A program made the position numbers and the translations under genes. Below the pieces are notes generated by a model, which did no database searches, was not told the origin of the DNA, and saw only the letters and a list, made by a program, of their open reading frames with translations. A stretch of DNA of 64,000 nucleotides, taken from the NCBI RefSeq assembly GCF_032854445.1, contig NW_027018061.1, forward strand, positions 1 through 64,000, written 5' to 3'. Each line of letters starts with the position of its first letter. Position 1 is the stretch's first letter. This DNA comes from Liolophura sinensis (taxonomy: Eukaryota > Mollusca > Polyplacophora > Chitonida > Chitonidae). Positions 1-13,300 of the stretch are shown here, in pieces.

Positions 1-1900
1 CTTTATCTACGTGTAGAAAAACCACACCATTTGTACGTGAAAAACACAAGGTACTTGATACAGTCTGCTGTAAAAAGTACAACTGACCACAGACCCACAT
101 GAATAAGATGCCAAAAGATGCGGGAATTGAGCCAGGCATCGGCAGCTGTTGAAAAATTGCAAACTTCCCTGGTTTCCATGGAGTAAGAGCCGTTGCTACG
201 CACGTGATTATGACATAAATGATCATTCAATTATCACTACAGCCAAAAGTATTGGTCGGAGTGCAACGCGGTTTGCACCATTCAATTTCTCCTCACAAAA
301 TACGTCGGATTAGCCTCTACCAGCAGCACTGGAACAGTTTTTTTCCACTTTTGCATTTTTGCCTGGTCTTTTGTTAATTGAAATCGGCTACACTGTACTC
401 TGTACAATCGCGACTGGTCATTACTATATTCAACTTTTGACTATAAGTTATGTGCCCTTCGGTAGCCCAGAAGACGTCAAATCTTGGGCTAAGCCCATTT
501 AACTCACCCAGCAATTGTCTTACTTCTAAGTCCAAGACAATCTCAATGTCTTATCTACGTGTAGAAAAACCACACCATTTGTACGTGAAAAACACAAGGT
601 ACTTGATACAGTCTGCTGTAAAAGTACAACTGACCACAGACCCACATGAATAAGGTGCCAAAAGATGCGGAATTGGGCCAGCATCGGCAGCTGTTAAAAA
701 TTGCAAATATCCCTGGTTTCCATGGGAGTAAGAGCCGTTGCTGGGCACGTGATTATGACATAAATGATCATTCAATTGTCGCTACAGCCAAACGTATTGG
801 TCGGAGAGCAACGCGGATTGCACCATTCGATTTCTCGTCACAAAATACGTCGGATTAGCCTCTTACCAGCAGCACTGGAACAGTTTTTCCACTTTTGCAT
901 TTTTGCCTGGTCTTTTAGTTAATTGAAATCGGCTACACTGTACTCTGTACAATCGCGACTGATCATTACTATATTCAACTTTTGACTATAAGTTATGTGC
1001 CCTTCGGTAGCCCAGAAGACCTGAAATCTTTGGACTAAGCCCATTTAACTCACCCAGCAATTGTCTTACTTTTAAGTCCAAGACAATCTCAATGTTTTTA
1101 TCTACGTGTAGAAAAACCACACCATTTGTACATAAAAAACACAAGGTACTTGATACAGTCTGCTGTAAAAAGTACAACTAAACACTGACCCACTTCAGTA
1201 AGGTGCCAAAAGATGCGGAATTGAGCCAGGCATCGGCAGCTGTTGAAAAATTGCAAATTTCCCTGGTTTCCATGGAGTAAGAGCCGTTGCTGGGCACGTG
1301 ATTATGACATAAATGATCATTCAATTGTCACTACAGCCAAAAGTATTGGTCGGAGAACAACGCGGTTTGCACCATTCGATTTCTCGTCACAAAATACGTC
1401 GGATTAGCCTCTTACCAGCAGCACTGGAACAGTTTTTCCACTTTTGCATTTTTGCCTTGTCTTTTTGTTAATTGAAATCGGCTACACTGTACTCTGTACA
1501 ATCGCGACTGGTCATTACTATATTCAACTTTTGACTATAAGTTATGTGCCCTTCGGTAGCCCAGAAGACGTCAAATCTTTCGGCTAAGCCCATTTAACTC
1601 ACCCAGCAATTGTCTTACTTCTAAGTCCAAGACAATCTCAATGTCTTTATCTACGTGTAGAAAAACCACACCATTTGTACATAAAAAACACAAGGTACTT
1701 GATTCAGTCTGCTGTAAAAAGTACAACTAAACACTGACCAACATTTATAAGGTGCCAAAAGATGCGGAATTGAGCCAGGCATCGGCAGCTGTTGAAAAAT
1801 TGCAAATTTCCCTGGTTTCCATGGAGTAAGAGCCGTTGCTGGGCACGTGATTATGACATAAATGATCATTCAATTGTCACTACAGCCAAAAGTATTGGTC
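1..1900 (+). repeat. Irregular monomers at the left edge of the window
   Basis: About three and a half monomers of mixed type, with no local HOR visible. The first two units carry several single-base length changes relative to the rest, for example an extra g near 126, a missing t near 550, a missing a near 622 and an extra g near 724. The array clearly continues to the left of base 1. No gene or unique sequence is present. Confidence 0.85.
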
Positions 1901-4900
1901 GGAGAGCAACGCGGTTTGCACCATTCGATTTCTCGTCACAAAATACGTCGGATTAGCCTCTTACCAGCAGCACTGGAACAGTTTTTCCACTTTTGCATTT
2001 TTGCCTGGTCTTTTTGTTAATTGAAATCGGCTACACTGTACTCTGTACAATCGCGACTGGTCATTACTATATTCAACTTTTGACTATAAGTTATGTGCCC
2101 TTCGGTAGCCCAGAAGACCTGAAATCTTTGGGCCAAGCCCATTTAACTCACCCAGCAATTGTCTTACTTCTAAGTCCAAGACAATCTCAATGTCTTTATC
2201 TACGTGTAGAAAAACCACACCATTTGTACATAAAAAACACAAGGTACTTGATACAGTCTGCTGTAAAAAGTACAACTAAACACTGACCCACTTCAGTAAG
2301 GTGCCAAAAGATGCGGAATTGAGCCAGGCATCGGCAGCTGTTAAAAAATTGCAAATTTCCCTGGTTTCCATGGAGTAAGAGCCGTTGCTGGGCACGTGAT
2401 TATGACATAAATGATCATTGAATTGTCGCTACAGCCAAAAGTATTGGTCGGAGAGCAACGCGGTTTGCACCATTCGATTTCTCGTCACAAAATACGTCGG
2501 ATTAGCCTCTTACCAGCAGCACTGGAACAGTTTTTTCCACTTTTGCATTTTTGCCTTGTCTTTTTGTTAATTGAAATCGGCTACACTGTACTCTGTACAA
2601 TCGAGACTGGTCATTACTATATTCAACTTTTGACTATAAGTTATGTGCCATTCGGTAGCCCAGAAGACGTCAAATCTTTGGGCTAAGCCCATTTAACTCA
2701 CCCAGCAATTGTCTTACTTCTAAGTCCAAGACAATCTCAATGTCTTTATCTACGTGTGGAAAGACCACATCATTTGTACATAAAAAAAATCAAGGTACTT
2801 GATACAGTCTGCTGTAAAAAGTACAACTGACCACAGACCCACATTTATAAGGTGCCAAAAGATGCGGAATTGGGCCAGGTATCGGCAGCTGTTGAAAAAT
2901 TGCAAATTTCCCTGGTTTCCATGGAGAAAGAGCCGTTGCTGTGCACGTGATTATGACATAAATGATCATTCAATTGTCGTTACAGGCAAAAGTATTGGTC
3001 GGAGAGCAACGCGGTTTGCACCATTCGATTTGTCGTCACAAAATACGTCGGATTAGCCTCTTACCAGCAGCACTGGAACAATTTTTCCAATTTTGCGTTT
3101 TTGCCTGGTCTTTTTGTTAATTGAAATCGGCTACACTGTACTCTGTACAATCGCGACTGGTCATTACTATATTCAACTTTTGACTATAAGTTATGTGCCC
3201 TTCGGTAGCCCAGAAGACCTGAAATCTTTGGGCCAAGCCCATTTAACTCACCCAGCAATTGTCTTACTTCTAAGTGCAAGACAATCTCAATGTCTTTATC
3301 TACGTGTAGAAAAACCACACCATTTGTACATAAAAAACACAAGGTACTTGATACAGTCTGCTGTAAAAAGTACAACTAAACACTGACCCACATTTATAAG
3401 GTGCCAAAAGATGCGGAATTGGGCCAGGCATCGGCAGCTGTTAAAAAATTGCAAATATCCCTGGTTTCCATGGAGTAAGAGCCGTTGCTGGGCACGTGAT
3501 TATGACATCAATGATCATTCAATTGTCGCTACAGCCAAACGTATTGGTCGGAGAGCAACGCGGTTTGCACCATTCGATTTCTCGTCACAAAATACGTCGG
3601 ATTAGCCTCTTACCAGCAGCACTGGAACAGTTTTTCCACTTTTGCATTTTTGCCTTGTCTTTTTGTTAATTGAAATCGGCTACACTGTACTCTATACAAT
3701 CGCGACTGGTCATTACTATATTCAACTTTTGACTATATGTTCTGTGCCCTTCGGTAGCCCAGAAGACGTCAAATCTTTGGGCTAAGCCCATTTAACTCAC
3801 CCAGCAATTGTCTTACTTCTAAGTCCAAGACAATCTCAATGTCTTTATCTACGTGTAGAAAGACCACACCATTTGTACATAAAAAACACAAGGTACTTGA
3901 TACAGTCTGCTGTAAAAAGTACAACTGACCACAGACCCACATTTATAAGGTGCCAAAAGATACGGAATTGGGCCAGGTATCGGCAGCTGTTGAAAAATTG
4001 CAAATTTCCCTGGTTTCCATGGAGTAAGAGCCGTTGCTGGGCACGTGATTATGACATAAATGATCATTCAATTGTCGCTACAGCCAAAAGTATTGGTCGG
4101 AGAGCAACGCGGTTTATACCATTCGATTTCTCGTCACAAAATACGTCGGACTAGCCTCTTACCAGCAGCACTGGAACAATTTTTTTAATTTTGCGTTTTT
4201 GCCTGGTCTTTTTGTTAATTGAAATCGGCTACACTGTACTCTGTACAATCGCGACTGGTCATTACTATATTCAACTTTTGACTATAAGTTATGTGCCCTT
4301 CGGTAGCCCAGAAGACCTGAAATCTTTGGGCTCAGCCCATTTAACTCAACCAGCAATTGTCTTACTTCTAAGTCCAAGACAATCTCAATGTCTTTATCTA
4401 CGTGTAGAAAAACCACACCATTTGTACATAAAAAACACAAGGTACTTGATACAGTCTGCTGTAAAAAGTACAACTGAACACTGACCCACATTTATAAGGT
4501 GCCAAAAGATGCGGAATTGGGCCAGGCATCGGCAGCTGTTAAAAAATTGCAAATATCCCTGGTTTCCATGGAGTAAGAGCCGTTGCTGTGCACGTGATTA
4601 TGACATCAATGATCATTCAATTGTCGCTACAGCCAAACGTATTGGTCGGAGAGCAACGCGGTTTGCACCATTCGATTTCTCGTCACAAAATACGTCGGAT
4701 TAGCCTCTTACCAGCAGCACTGGAACAGTTTTTCCACTTTTGCATTTTTGCCTGGTCTTTTTGTTAATTGAAATCGGCTACACTGTACTCTGTACAATCG
4801 CGACTGGTCATTACTATATTCAACTTTTGACTATAAGTTATGTGCCCTTCGGTAGCCCAGAAGACCTGAAATCTTTGGGCCAAGCCCATTTAACTCAACC

Positions 4901-7390
4901 AGCAATTGTCTTACTTCTAAGTCCAAGACAATCTCAATGTCTTTATCTACGTGTAGAAAAACCACACCATTTGTACATAAAAAACACAAGGTACTTGATA
5001 CAGTCTGCTGTAAAAAGTACAACTAAACACTGACCCACTTCAGTAAGGTGCCAAAAGATGCGGAATTGAGCCAGGCATCGGCAGCTGTTAAAAAATTGCA
5101 AATTTCCCTGGTTTCCATGGAGTAAGAGCCGTTGCTGGGCACGTGATTATGACATAAATGATCATTGAATTGTCGCTACAGCCAAAAGTATTGGTCGGAG
5201 AGCAACGCGGTTTGCACCATTCGATTTCTCGTCACAAAATACGTCGGATTAGCCTCTTACCAGCAGCACTGGAACAGTTTTTCCACTTTGCATTTTTGCC
5301 TTGTCTTTTTGTTAATTGAAATCGGCTACACTGTACTCTGTACAATCGAGACTGGTCATTACTATATTCAACTTTTGACTATAAGTTATGTGCCCTTCGG
5401 TAGCCCAGAAGACGTAAAATCTTTGGCTAAGCCCATTTAACTCACCCAGCAATTGTCTTACTTCTAAGTCCAAGACAATCTCAATGTCTTTATCTACGTG
5501 TGGAAAGACCACATCATTTGTACATAAAAAAAATCAAGGTACTTGATACAGTCTGCTGTAAAAAGTACAACTGACCACAGACCCACATTTATAAGGTGCC
5601 AAAAGATGCGGAATTGGGCCAGGTATCGGCAGCTGTTGAAAAATTGCAAATTTCCCTGGTTTCCATGGAGAAAGAGCCGTTGCTGTGCACGTGATTATGA
5701 CATAAATGATCATTCAATTGTCGTTACAGGCAAAAGTATTGGTCGGAGAGCAACGCGGTTTGCACCATTCGATTTGTCGTCACAAAATACGTCGGATTAG
5801 CCTCTTACCAGCAGCACTGGAACAATTTTTCCAATTTTGCGTTTTTGCCTGGTCTTTTTGTTAATTGAAATCGGCTACACTGTACTCTGTACAATCGCGA
5901 CTGGTCATTACTATATTCAACTTTTGACTATAAGTTATGTGCCCTTCGGTAGCCCAGAAGACCTGAAATCTTTGGGCCAAGCCCATTTAACTCACCCAGC
6001 AATTGTCTTACTTCTAAGTGCAAGACAATCTCAATGTCTTTATCTACGTGTAGAAAAACCACACCATTTGTACATAAAAAACACAAGGTACTTGATACAG
6101 TCTGCTGTAAAAAGTACAACTAAACACTGACCCACATTTATAAGGTGCCAAAAGATGCGGAATTGGGCCAGGCATCGGCAGCTGTTAAAAAATTGCAAAT
6201 ATCCCTGGTTTCCATGGAGTAAGAGCCGTTGCTGGGCACGTGATTATGACATCAATGATCATTCAATTGTCGCTACAGCCAAACGTATTGGTCGGAGAGC
6301 AACGCGGTTTGCACCATTCGATTTCTCGTCACAAAATACGTCGGATTAGCCTCTTACCAGCAGCACTGGAACAGTTTTTCCACTTTTGCATTTTTGCCTT
6401 GTCTTTTTGTTAATTGAAATCGGCTACACTGTACTCTATACAATCGCGACTGGTCATTACTATATTCAACTTTTGACTATATGTTCTGTGCCCTTCGGTA
6501 GCCCAGAAGACGTCAAATCTTTGGGCTAAGCCCATTTAACTCACCCAGCAATTGTCTTACTTCTAAGTCCAAGACAATCTCAATGTCTTTATCTACGTGT
6601 AGAAAGACCACACCATTTGTACATAAAAAACACAAGGTACTTGATACAGTCTGCTGTAAAAAGTACAACTGACCACAGACCCACATTTATAAGGTGCCAA
6701 AAGATACGGAATTGGGCCAGGTATCGGCAGCTGTTGAAAAATTGCAAATTTCCCTGGTTTCCATGGAGTAAGAGCCGTTGCTGTGCACGTGATTATGACA
6801 TAAATGATCATTCAATTGTCGCTACAGCCAAAAGTATTGGTCGGAGAGCAACGCGGTTTATACCATTCGATTTCTCGTCACAAAATACGTCGGACTAGCC
6901 TCTTACCAGCAGCACTGGAACAATTTTTTTAATTTTGCGTTTTTGCCTGGTCTTTTTGTTAATTGAAATCGGCTACACTGTACTCTGTACAATCGCGACT
7001 GGTCATTACTATATTCAACTTTTGACTATAAGTTATGTGCCCTTCGGTAGCCCAGAAGACCTGAAATCTTTGGGCTCAGCCCATTTAACTCAACCAGCAA
7101 TTGTCTTACTTCTAAGTCCAAGACAATCTCAATGTCTTTATCTACGTGTAGAAAAACCACACCATTTGTACATAAAAAACACAAGGTACTTGATACAGTC
7201 TGCTGTAAAAAGTACAACTGAACACTGACCCACATTTATAAGGTGCCAAAAGATGCGGAATTGGGCCAGGCATCGGCAGCTGTTAAAAAATTGCAAATAT
7301 CCCTGGTTTCCATGGAGTAAGAGCCGTTGCTGTGCACGTGATTATGACATCAATGATCATTCAATTGTCGCTACAGCCAAACGTATTGGT
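1900..7390 (+). repeat. Higher-order repeat: 5 monomers (~2,745 bp), two copies
   Basis: Bases 1,900-4,646 recur at about 4,647-7,390, with an offset of 2,747 falling to 2,744 after three small deletions near 5,284-5,425. Shared diagnostic variants include the acataaaaaaaatc stretch (2,777 and 5,523), acaatttttccaattttgcg (near 3,079 and 5,823), gactatatgttctgtg (near 3,731 and 6,475) and ggtttataccattcg (near 4,111 and 6,855). The few differences I saw include c/a near 2,141/4,888, a/c near 2,649 and ctggg/ctgtg near 4,037/6,781. The block is therefore a recent duplication of five different monomers. The left edge is set by loss of matching near 1,890. The right edge is less sharp, because the following monomer resembles one inside the block. 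Confidence 0.9.
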
Positions 7391-10300
7391 CGGAGAGCAA
7401 CGCGGTTTGCACCATTCGATTTCTCGTCACAAAATACGTCGGATTAGCCTCTTACCAGCAGCACTGGAACAGTTTTTCCACTTTTGCATTTTTGCCTTGT
7501 CTTTTTGTTAATTGAAATCGGCTACACTGTACTCTATACAATCGCGACTGGTCATTACTATATTCAACTTTTGACTATATGTTATGTGCCCTTCGGTAGC
7601 CCAGAAGACGTCAAATCTTTCGGCTAAGCCCTTTTAACTCACCCAGCAATTGCCTTACTTCTAAGTCCAAGACAATCTCAATGTCTTTATCTACGTGTAG
7701 AAAAACCACACCATTTGTACGTGATAAACACAAGGTACTTGATACAGTCTGCTGTAAAAAGTACAACTGAACACTGACCCACTTCAGTAAGGTGCCAAAA
7801 GATGCGGAATTGAGCCAGGCATCGGCAGCTGTTGAAAAATTGCAAATTTCCCTGGTTTCCATGGAGTAAGAGCCGTTGCTGGGCACGTGATTATGACATA
7901 AATGATCATTCAATTGTCACTACAGCCAAAAGTATTGGTCGGAGAGTAACGCGGTTTGCACCATTCGAGTTGTCGTCACAAAATACGTCGGATTAGCCTC
8001 TTACCAGCAGCACTGGAACAGTTTTTCCACTTTTGCATTTTTACCTGGTCTCTTTGTTAATTGAAATCGGCTACACTGTACTCTGTACAATCGCGACTGG
8101 TCATTACTATATTCAACTTTTGACTATAAGTTATGTGCCCTTCGGTAGCCCAGAAGATCTGAAATCTTTGGGCTAAGCCCATTTAACTCACCCAGCAATT
8201 GCCTTACTTCTAAGTGCAAGACAATCTCAATGTCTTTATCTACGTGTAGAAAAACCACACCATTTGTACGTGAAAAACACAAGGTACTTGATACAGTCTG
8301 CTGTAAAAAGTACAACTGAACACTGACCCACTTCAGTAAGGTGCCAAAAGATGCGGAATTGAGCCAGGCATCGGCAGCTGTTGAAAAATTGCCAATTTCC
8401 CTGGTTTCCATGGAGTAAGAGCCGTTGCTGGGCACGTGATTATGACATAAATGATCATTCAATTGTCACTACAGCCAAAAGTATTGGTCGGAGAGCAACG
8501 CGGTTTGCACCATTCAATTTCTAGTCACAAAATACGTCGGATTAGCCTCTTACCAGCAGCACTGGAACAGTTTTTCCACTTTTGCATTTTTGCCTGGTCT
8601 TTTTGTTAATTGAAATCGGCTACACTGTACTCTGTACAATCGAGACTGGTCATTACTATATTCAACTTTTGACTATAAGTTATGTGCCCTTCGGTAGCCC
8701 AGAAGACCTGAAATCTTTGGGCCAAGCCCATTTAACTCACCCAGCAATTGTCTTACTTCTAAGTCCAAGACAATCTCAATGTCTTTATCTACGTGTAGAA
8801 AAACCACACCATTTGTACGTGAAAAACACAAGGTACTTGATACAGTCTGCTGTAAAAAGTACAACTGACCACAGACCCACATGAATAAGGTGCCAAAAGA
8901 TGCGGAATTGAGCCAGGCATTGGCAGCTGTTGAAAAATTGCAAATATCCCTGGTTTCCGTGGAGTAAGAGCCGTTGCTGGGCACGTGATTATGACATAAA
9001 TGATCATTCAATTGTCACTACAGCCAAACGTATTGGTCGGAGAGCAACGCGGATTGCACCATTCGATTTCTCGTCACAAAATACGTCGGATTAGCCTCTT
9101 AACAGCAGCACTGGAACAGTTTTTCCACTTTTGCATTTTTTGCCTGGTCTTTTTGTTAATTGAAATCGGCTACACTGTACTCTGTACAATCGCGACTGGT
9201 CATTACTATATTCAACTTTTGACTATAAGTTATGTGCCCTGCGGTAGCCCAGAAGACGTCAAATCTTTGGGCTAAGCCCATTTAACTCACCCAGCAATTG
9301 TCTTACTTCTAAGTGCAAGACAATCTCAATGTCTTTATCTACGTGTAGAAAAACCACACCATTTGTACATAAAAAACACAAGGTACTTGATACAGTCTGC
9401 TGTAAAAAGTACAACTAAACACTGACCAACATTTATAAGGTGCCAAAAGATGCGGAATTGAGCCAGGCATCGGCAGCTGTTGAAAAATTGCAAATTTCCC
9501 TGGTTTCCATGGAGTAAGAGCCGTTGCTGGGCACGTGATTATGACATAAATTATCATTCAATTGTCACTATAGCCAAAAGTATTGATCAGAGAGCAACGC
9601 GGTTTGCACCATTCGATTTCTCGTCACAAAATACGTCGGATTAGCCTCTTACCAGCAGCACTGGAACAGTTTTTTCCACTTTTGCATTTTTTACCTGGTC
9701 TTTTTGTTAATTGAAATCGGCTACACTGTACTCTGTACAATCGCGACTGGTCATTACTATATTCAACTTTTGACTATAAGTTATGTGCCCTTCGGTAGCC
9801 CAGAAGACCTGAAATCTTTGGGCTCAGCCCATTTAACTCACCCAGCAATTGCCTAACTTCTAAGTGCAAGACAATCTCAATGTCTTTATCTACGTGTAGA
9901 AAAACCACACCATTTGTACATGCAAAACACAAGGTACTTGATACAGTCTGCTGTAAAAAGTACAACTGACCACAGACCCACATGAATAAGGTGCCAAAAG
10001 ATGCGGAATTGAGCCAGGCATCGGCAGCTGTTGAAAAATTGCAAATTTCCCTGGTTTCCATGGAGTAAGAGCCGTTGCTGGGCACGTGATTATGACATAA
10101 ATGATCATTCAATTGTCGCTACAGCCAAACGTATTGGTCGGAGAGCAACGCGGATTTGCACCATTCGATTTCTCGTCACAAAAATACGTCGGATTAGCCT
10201 CTTACCAGCAGCACTGGAACAGTTTTTCCACTTTTGCATTTTTGCCTGGTCTTTTTGTTAATTGAAATCGGCTACACTGTACTCTGTACAATCGCGACTG

Positions 10301-13300
10301 GGCATTACTATATTCAACTTTTGACTATAAGTTATGTGCCCTTCGGTAGCCCAGAAGACCTGAAATCTTTGGGCCATGCCCATTTAACTCACCCAGCAAT
10401 TGTCTTACTTCTAAGTCCAAGACAATCTCAATGTCTTTATCTACGTGTAGAAAAACCACACCATTTGTACGTGAAAAACACAAGGTACTTGATACAGTCT
10501 GCTGTAAAAAGTACAACTGACCACAGACCCACATGAATAAGGTGCCAAAAGATGCGGAATTGAGCCAGGCATCGGCAGCTGTTGAAAAATTGCAAATTTC
10601 CCTGGTTTCCATGGAGTAAGAGCCGTTGCTGGGCACGTGATTATGACATAAATCATCATTCAATTGTCGCTACAGCCAAACGTATTGGTCGGAGAGCAAC
10701 GCGGATTGCACCATTCGATTTCTCGTCACAAAATACGTCGGATTAGCCTCTTACCAGCAGCACTGGAACAGTTTTTCGCACTTTTGCATTTTTGCCTGGT
10801 CTTTTTGCTAATTGAAATCGGCTACACTGTACTCTGTACAATCGCGACTGGTCATTACTATATTCAACTTTTGACTATAAGTTATGTGCCCTTCGGTAGT
10901 CCAGAAGACCTAAAAATTTTGGGCTAAGCCCATTTAACTCACCCAGCAATTGTCTTACTTCTAAGTCCAAGACAATCTCAATGTCTTTATCTACGTGTAG
11001 AAAAACCACACCATTTGTACGTGAAAAACACAAGGTACTTGATACAGTCTGCTGTAAAAAGTACAACTGAACACTGACCCAGTTCAGTAAGGTGCCAAAA
11101 GATGCGGAATTGAGCCAGGCATCGGCAGCTGTTGAAAAATTGCAAATTTCCCTGGTTTCCATGGAGTAAGAGCCGTTGCTGGGCACGTGATTATGACATA
11201 AATAATCATGCAATTGTCGCTACATCCAAAAGTATTGGTCGGAGAGCAACGCGGTTTGCACCATTCGATTTCTCGTCACAAAATACGTCGGATTAGCCTC
11301 TTACCAGCAGCACTGGAACAGTTTTTCCACTTTTGCATTTCTGCCTGGTCTTTTTGTTAATTGAAATCGGCTACACTGTACTCTGTACAATCGCGACTGG
11401 TCATTACTATATTCAACTTTTGACTATAAGTTATGTGCCCTTCGGTAGCCCAGAAGACCTGAAATCTTTGGGCTAAGCCCATTTAACTCACCCAGCAATT
11501 GCCTTACTTCTAAGTGCAAGACAATCTCAATGTCTTTATCTACGTGTAGAAAAACCACACCATTTGTACGTGAAAAACACAAGGTACTTGATACAGTCTG
11601 CTGTAAAAAGTACAACTGAACACTGACCCACTTTAGTAAGGTGCCAAAAGATGCGGAATTGAGCCAGGCATCGGCAGCTGTTGAAAAATTGCAAATTTCC
11701 CTGGTTTCCATGGAGTAAGAGCCGTTGCTGGGCACGTGATTATGACATAAATGATCATTCAATTGTCACTACAGCCAAAAGTATTGGTCGGAGAACAACG
11801 CGGTTTGCACCATTCAATTTCTCGTCACAAAATACGTCGGATTAGCCTCTTACCAGCAGCACTGGAACAGTTTTTCCACTTTTGCATTTTTGCCTGGTCT
11901 TTTTGTTAATTGAAATCGGCTACACTGTACTCTGTACAATCGCGACTGGTCATTACTATATTCAACTTTTGACTATAAGTTATGTGCCCTTCGGTAGCCC
12001 AGAAGACGTCAAATCTTTGGGCCAAGCCCATTTAACTCACCCAGCAATTGTCTTACTTCTAAGTGCAAGACAATCTGAATGCCTTTATCTACGTGTAGAA
12101 AAACCACACCATTTGTACATAAAAAACACAAGGTACTTGATACAGTCTGCTGTAAAAAGTACAACTAAACACTGAACCACATTTATAAGGTGCCAAAAGA
12201 TGCGAAATTGAGCCAGGCATCGGCAGCTGTTAAAAAATTGCAAATATCCCTGGTTTCCATGGAGTAAGAGCCGTTGCTGGGCACGTGATTATGACATCAA
12301 TGATCATTCAATTGTCACTACAGGCAAAAGTATTAGTCGGAGAGCAACGCGGTTTGCACCATTCGATTTCTCGTCACAAAATACGTCGGATTAGCCTCTT
12401 ACCAGCAGCACTGGAACAGTTTTTCCACTTTTGCATTTTTACCTGGTCTTTTTGTTAATTGAAATCGGCTACACTGTACTCTGTACAATCGCGACTGGTC
12501 ATTACTATATTCAACTTTTGACTATAAGTTTTTTGCCCTTTGGTAGCCCAGAAGATCTGAAATCTTTAGGCTAAGCCCATTTAACTCACCCAGCAATTGC
12601 CTTACTTCTAAGTGCAAGACAATCTCAATGTCTTTATCTACGTGTAGAAAAACCACACCATTTGTACGTGATAAACACAAGGTACTTGAAACAGTCTGCT
12701 GTAAAAAGTACAACTGAACACTGACCCACTTCAGTAAGGTGCCAAAAGATGCAAAATTGAGCCAGGCATCGGCAGCTGTTGAAAAATTGCAAATATCCCT
12801 GGTTTCCATGGAGTAAGAGCCGTTGCTGGGCACGTGATTATGACATAAATGATCATTCAATTGTCACTACAGCCAAACGTATTGGTCGGAGAGCAACGCG
12901 GTTTGCACCATTCGATTTCTCGTCACAAAATACGTCGGATTAGCCTCTTACCAGCAGCACTGGAACAGTTTTTCCACTTTTGCATTTTTGCCTGGTCTTT
13001 TTGTTAATTGAAATCAGCTACACTGTACTCTGTACAATCGCGACTGGTCATTACTATATTCAACTTTTGACTATAAGTTATGTGCCCTTCGGTAGCCCAG
13101 AAGACCTGAAATCTTTGGGCTAAGCCCATTTAACTCACCCAGCAATTGTCTTACTTCTAAGTGCAAGACAATCTCAATGTCTTTATCTACGTGTAGAAAA
13201 ACCACACCATTTGTACGTGAAAAACACAAGGTACTTGATACAGTCTGCTGTAAAAAGTACAACTGACCACAGACCCACATGAATAAGGTGCCAAAAGATG

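Noticed and set aside
8124-8462. Repeated 112-codon minus-strand reading frames as protein-coding genes
   Set aside because: They occur once per monomer, are broken in most copies, have no recognisable domain, and vary with the repeat type. Chance frames kept in phase by a unit length divisible by three explain them.
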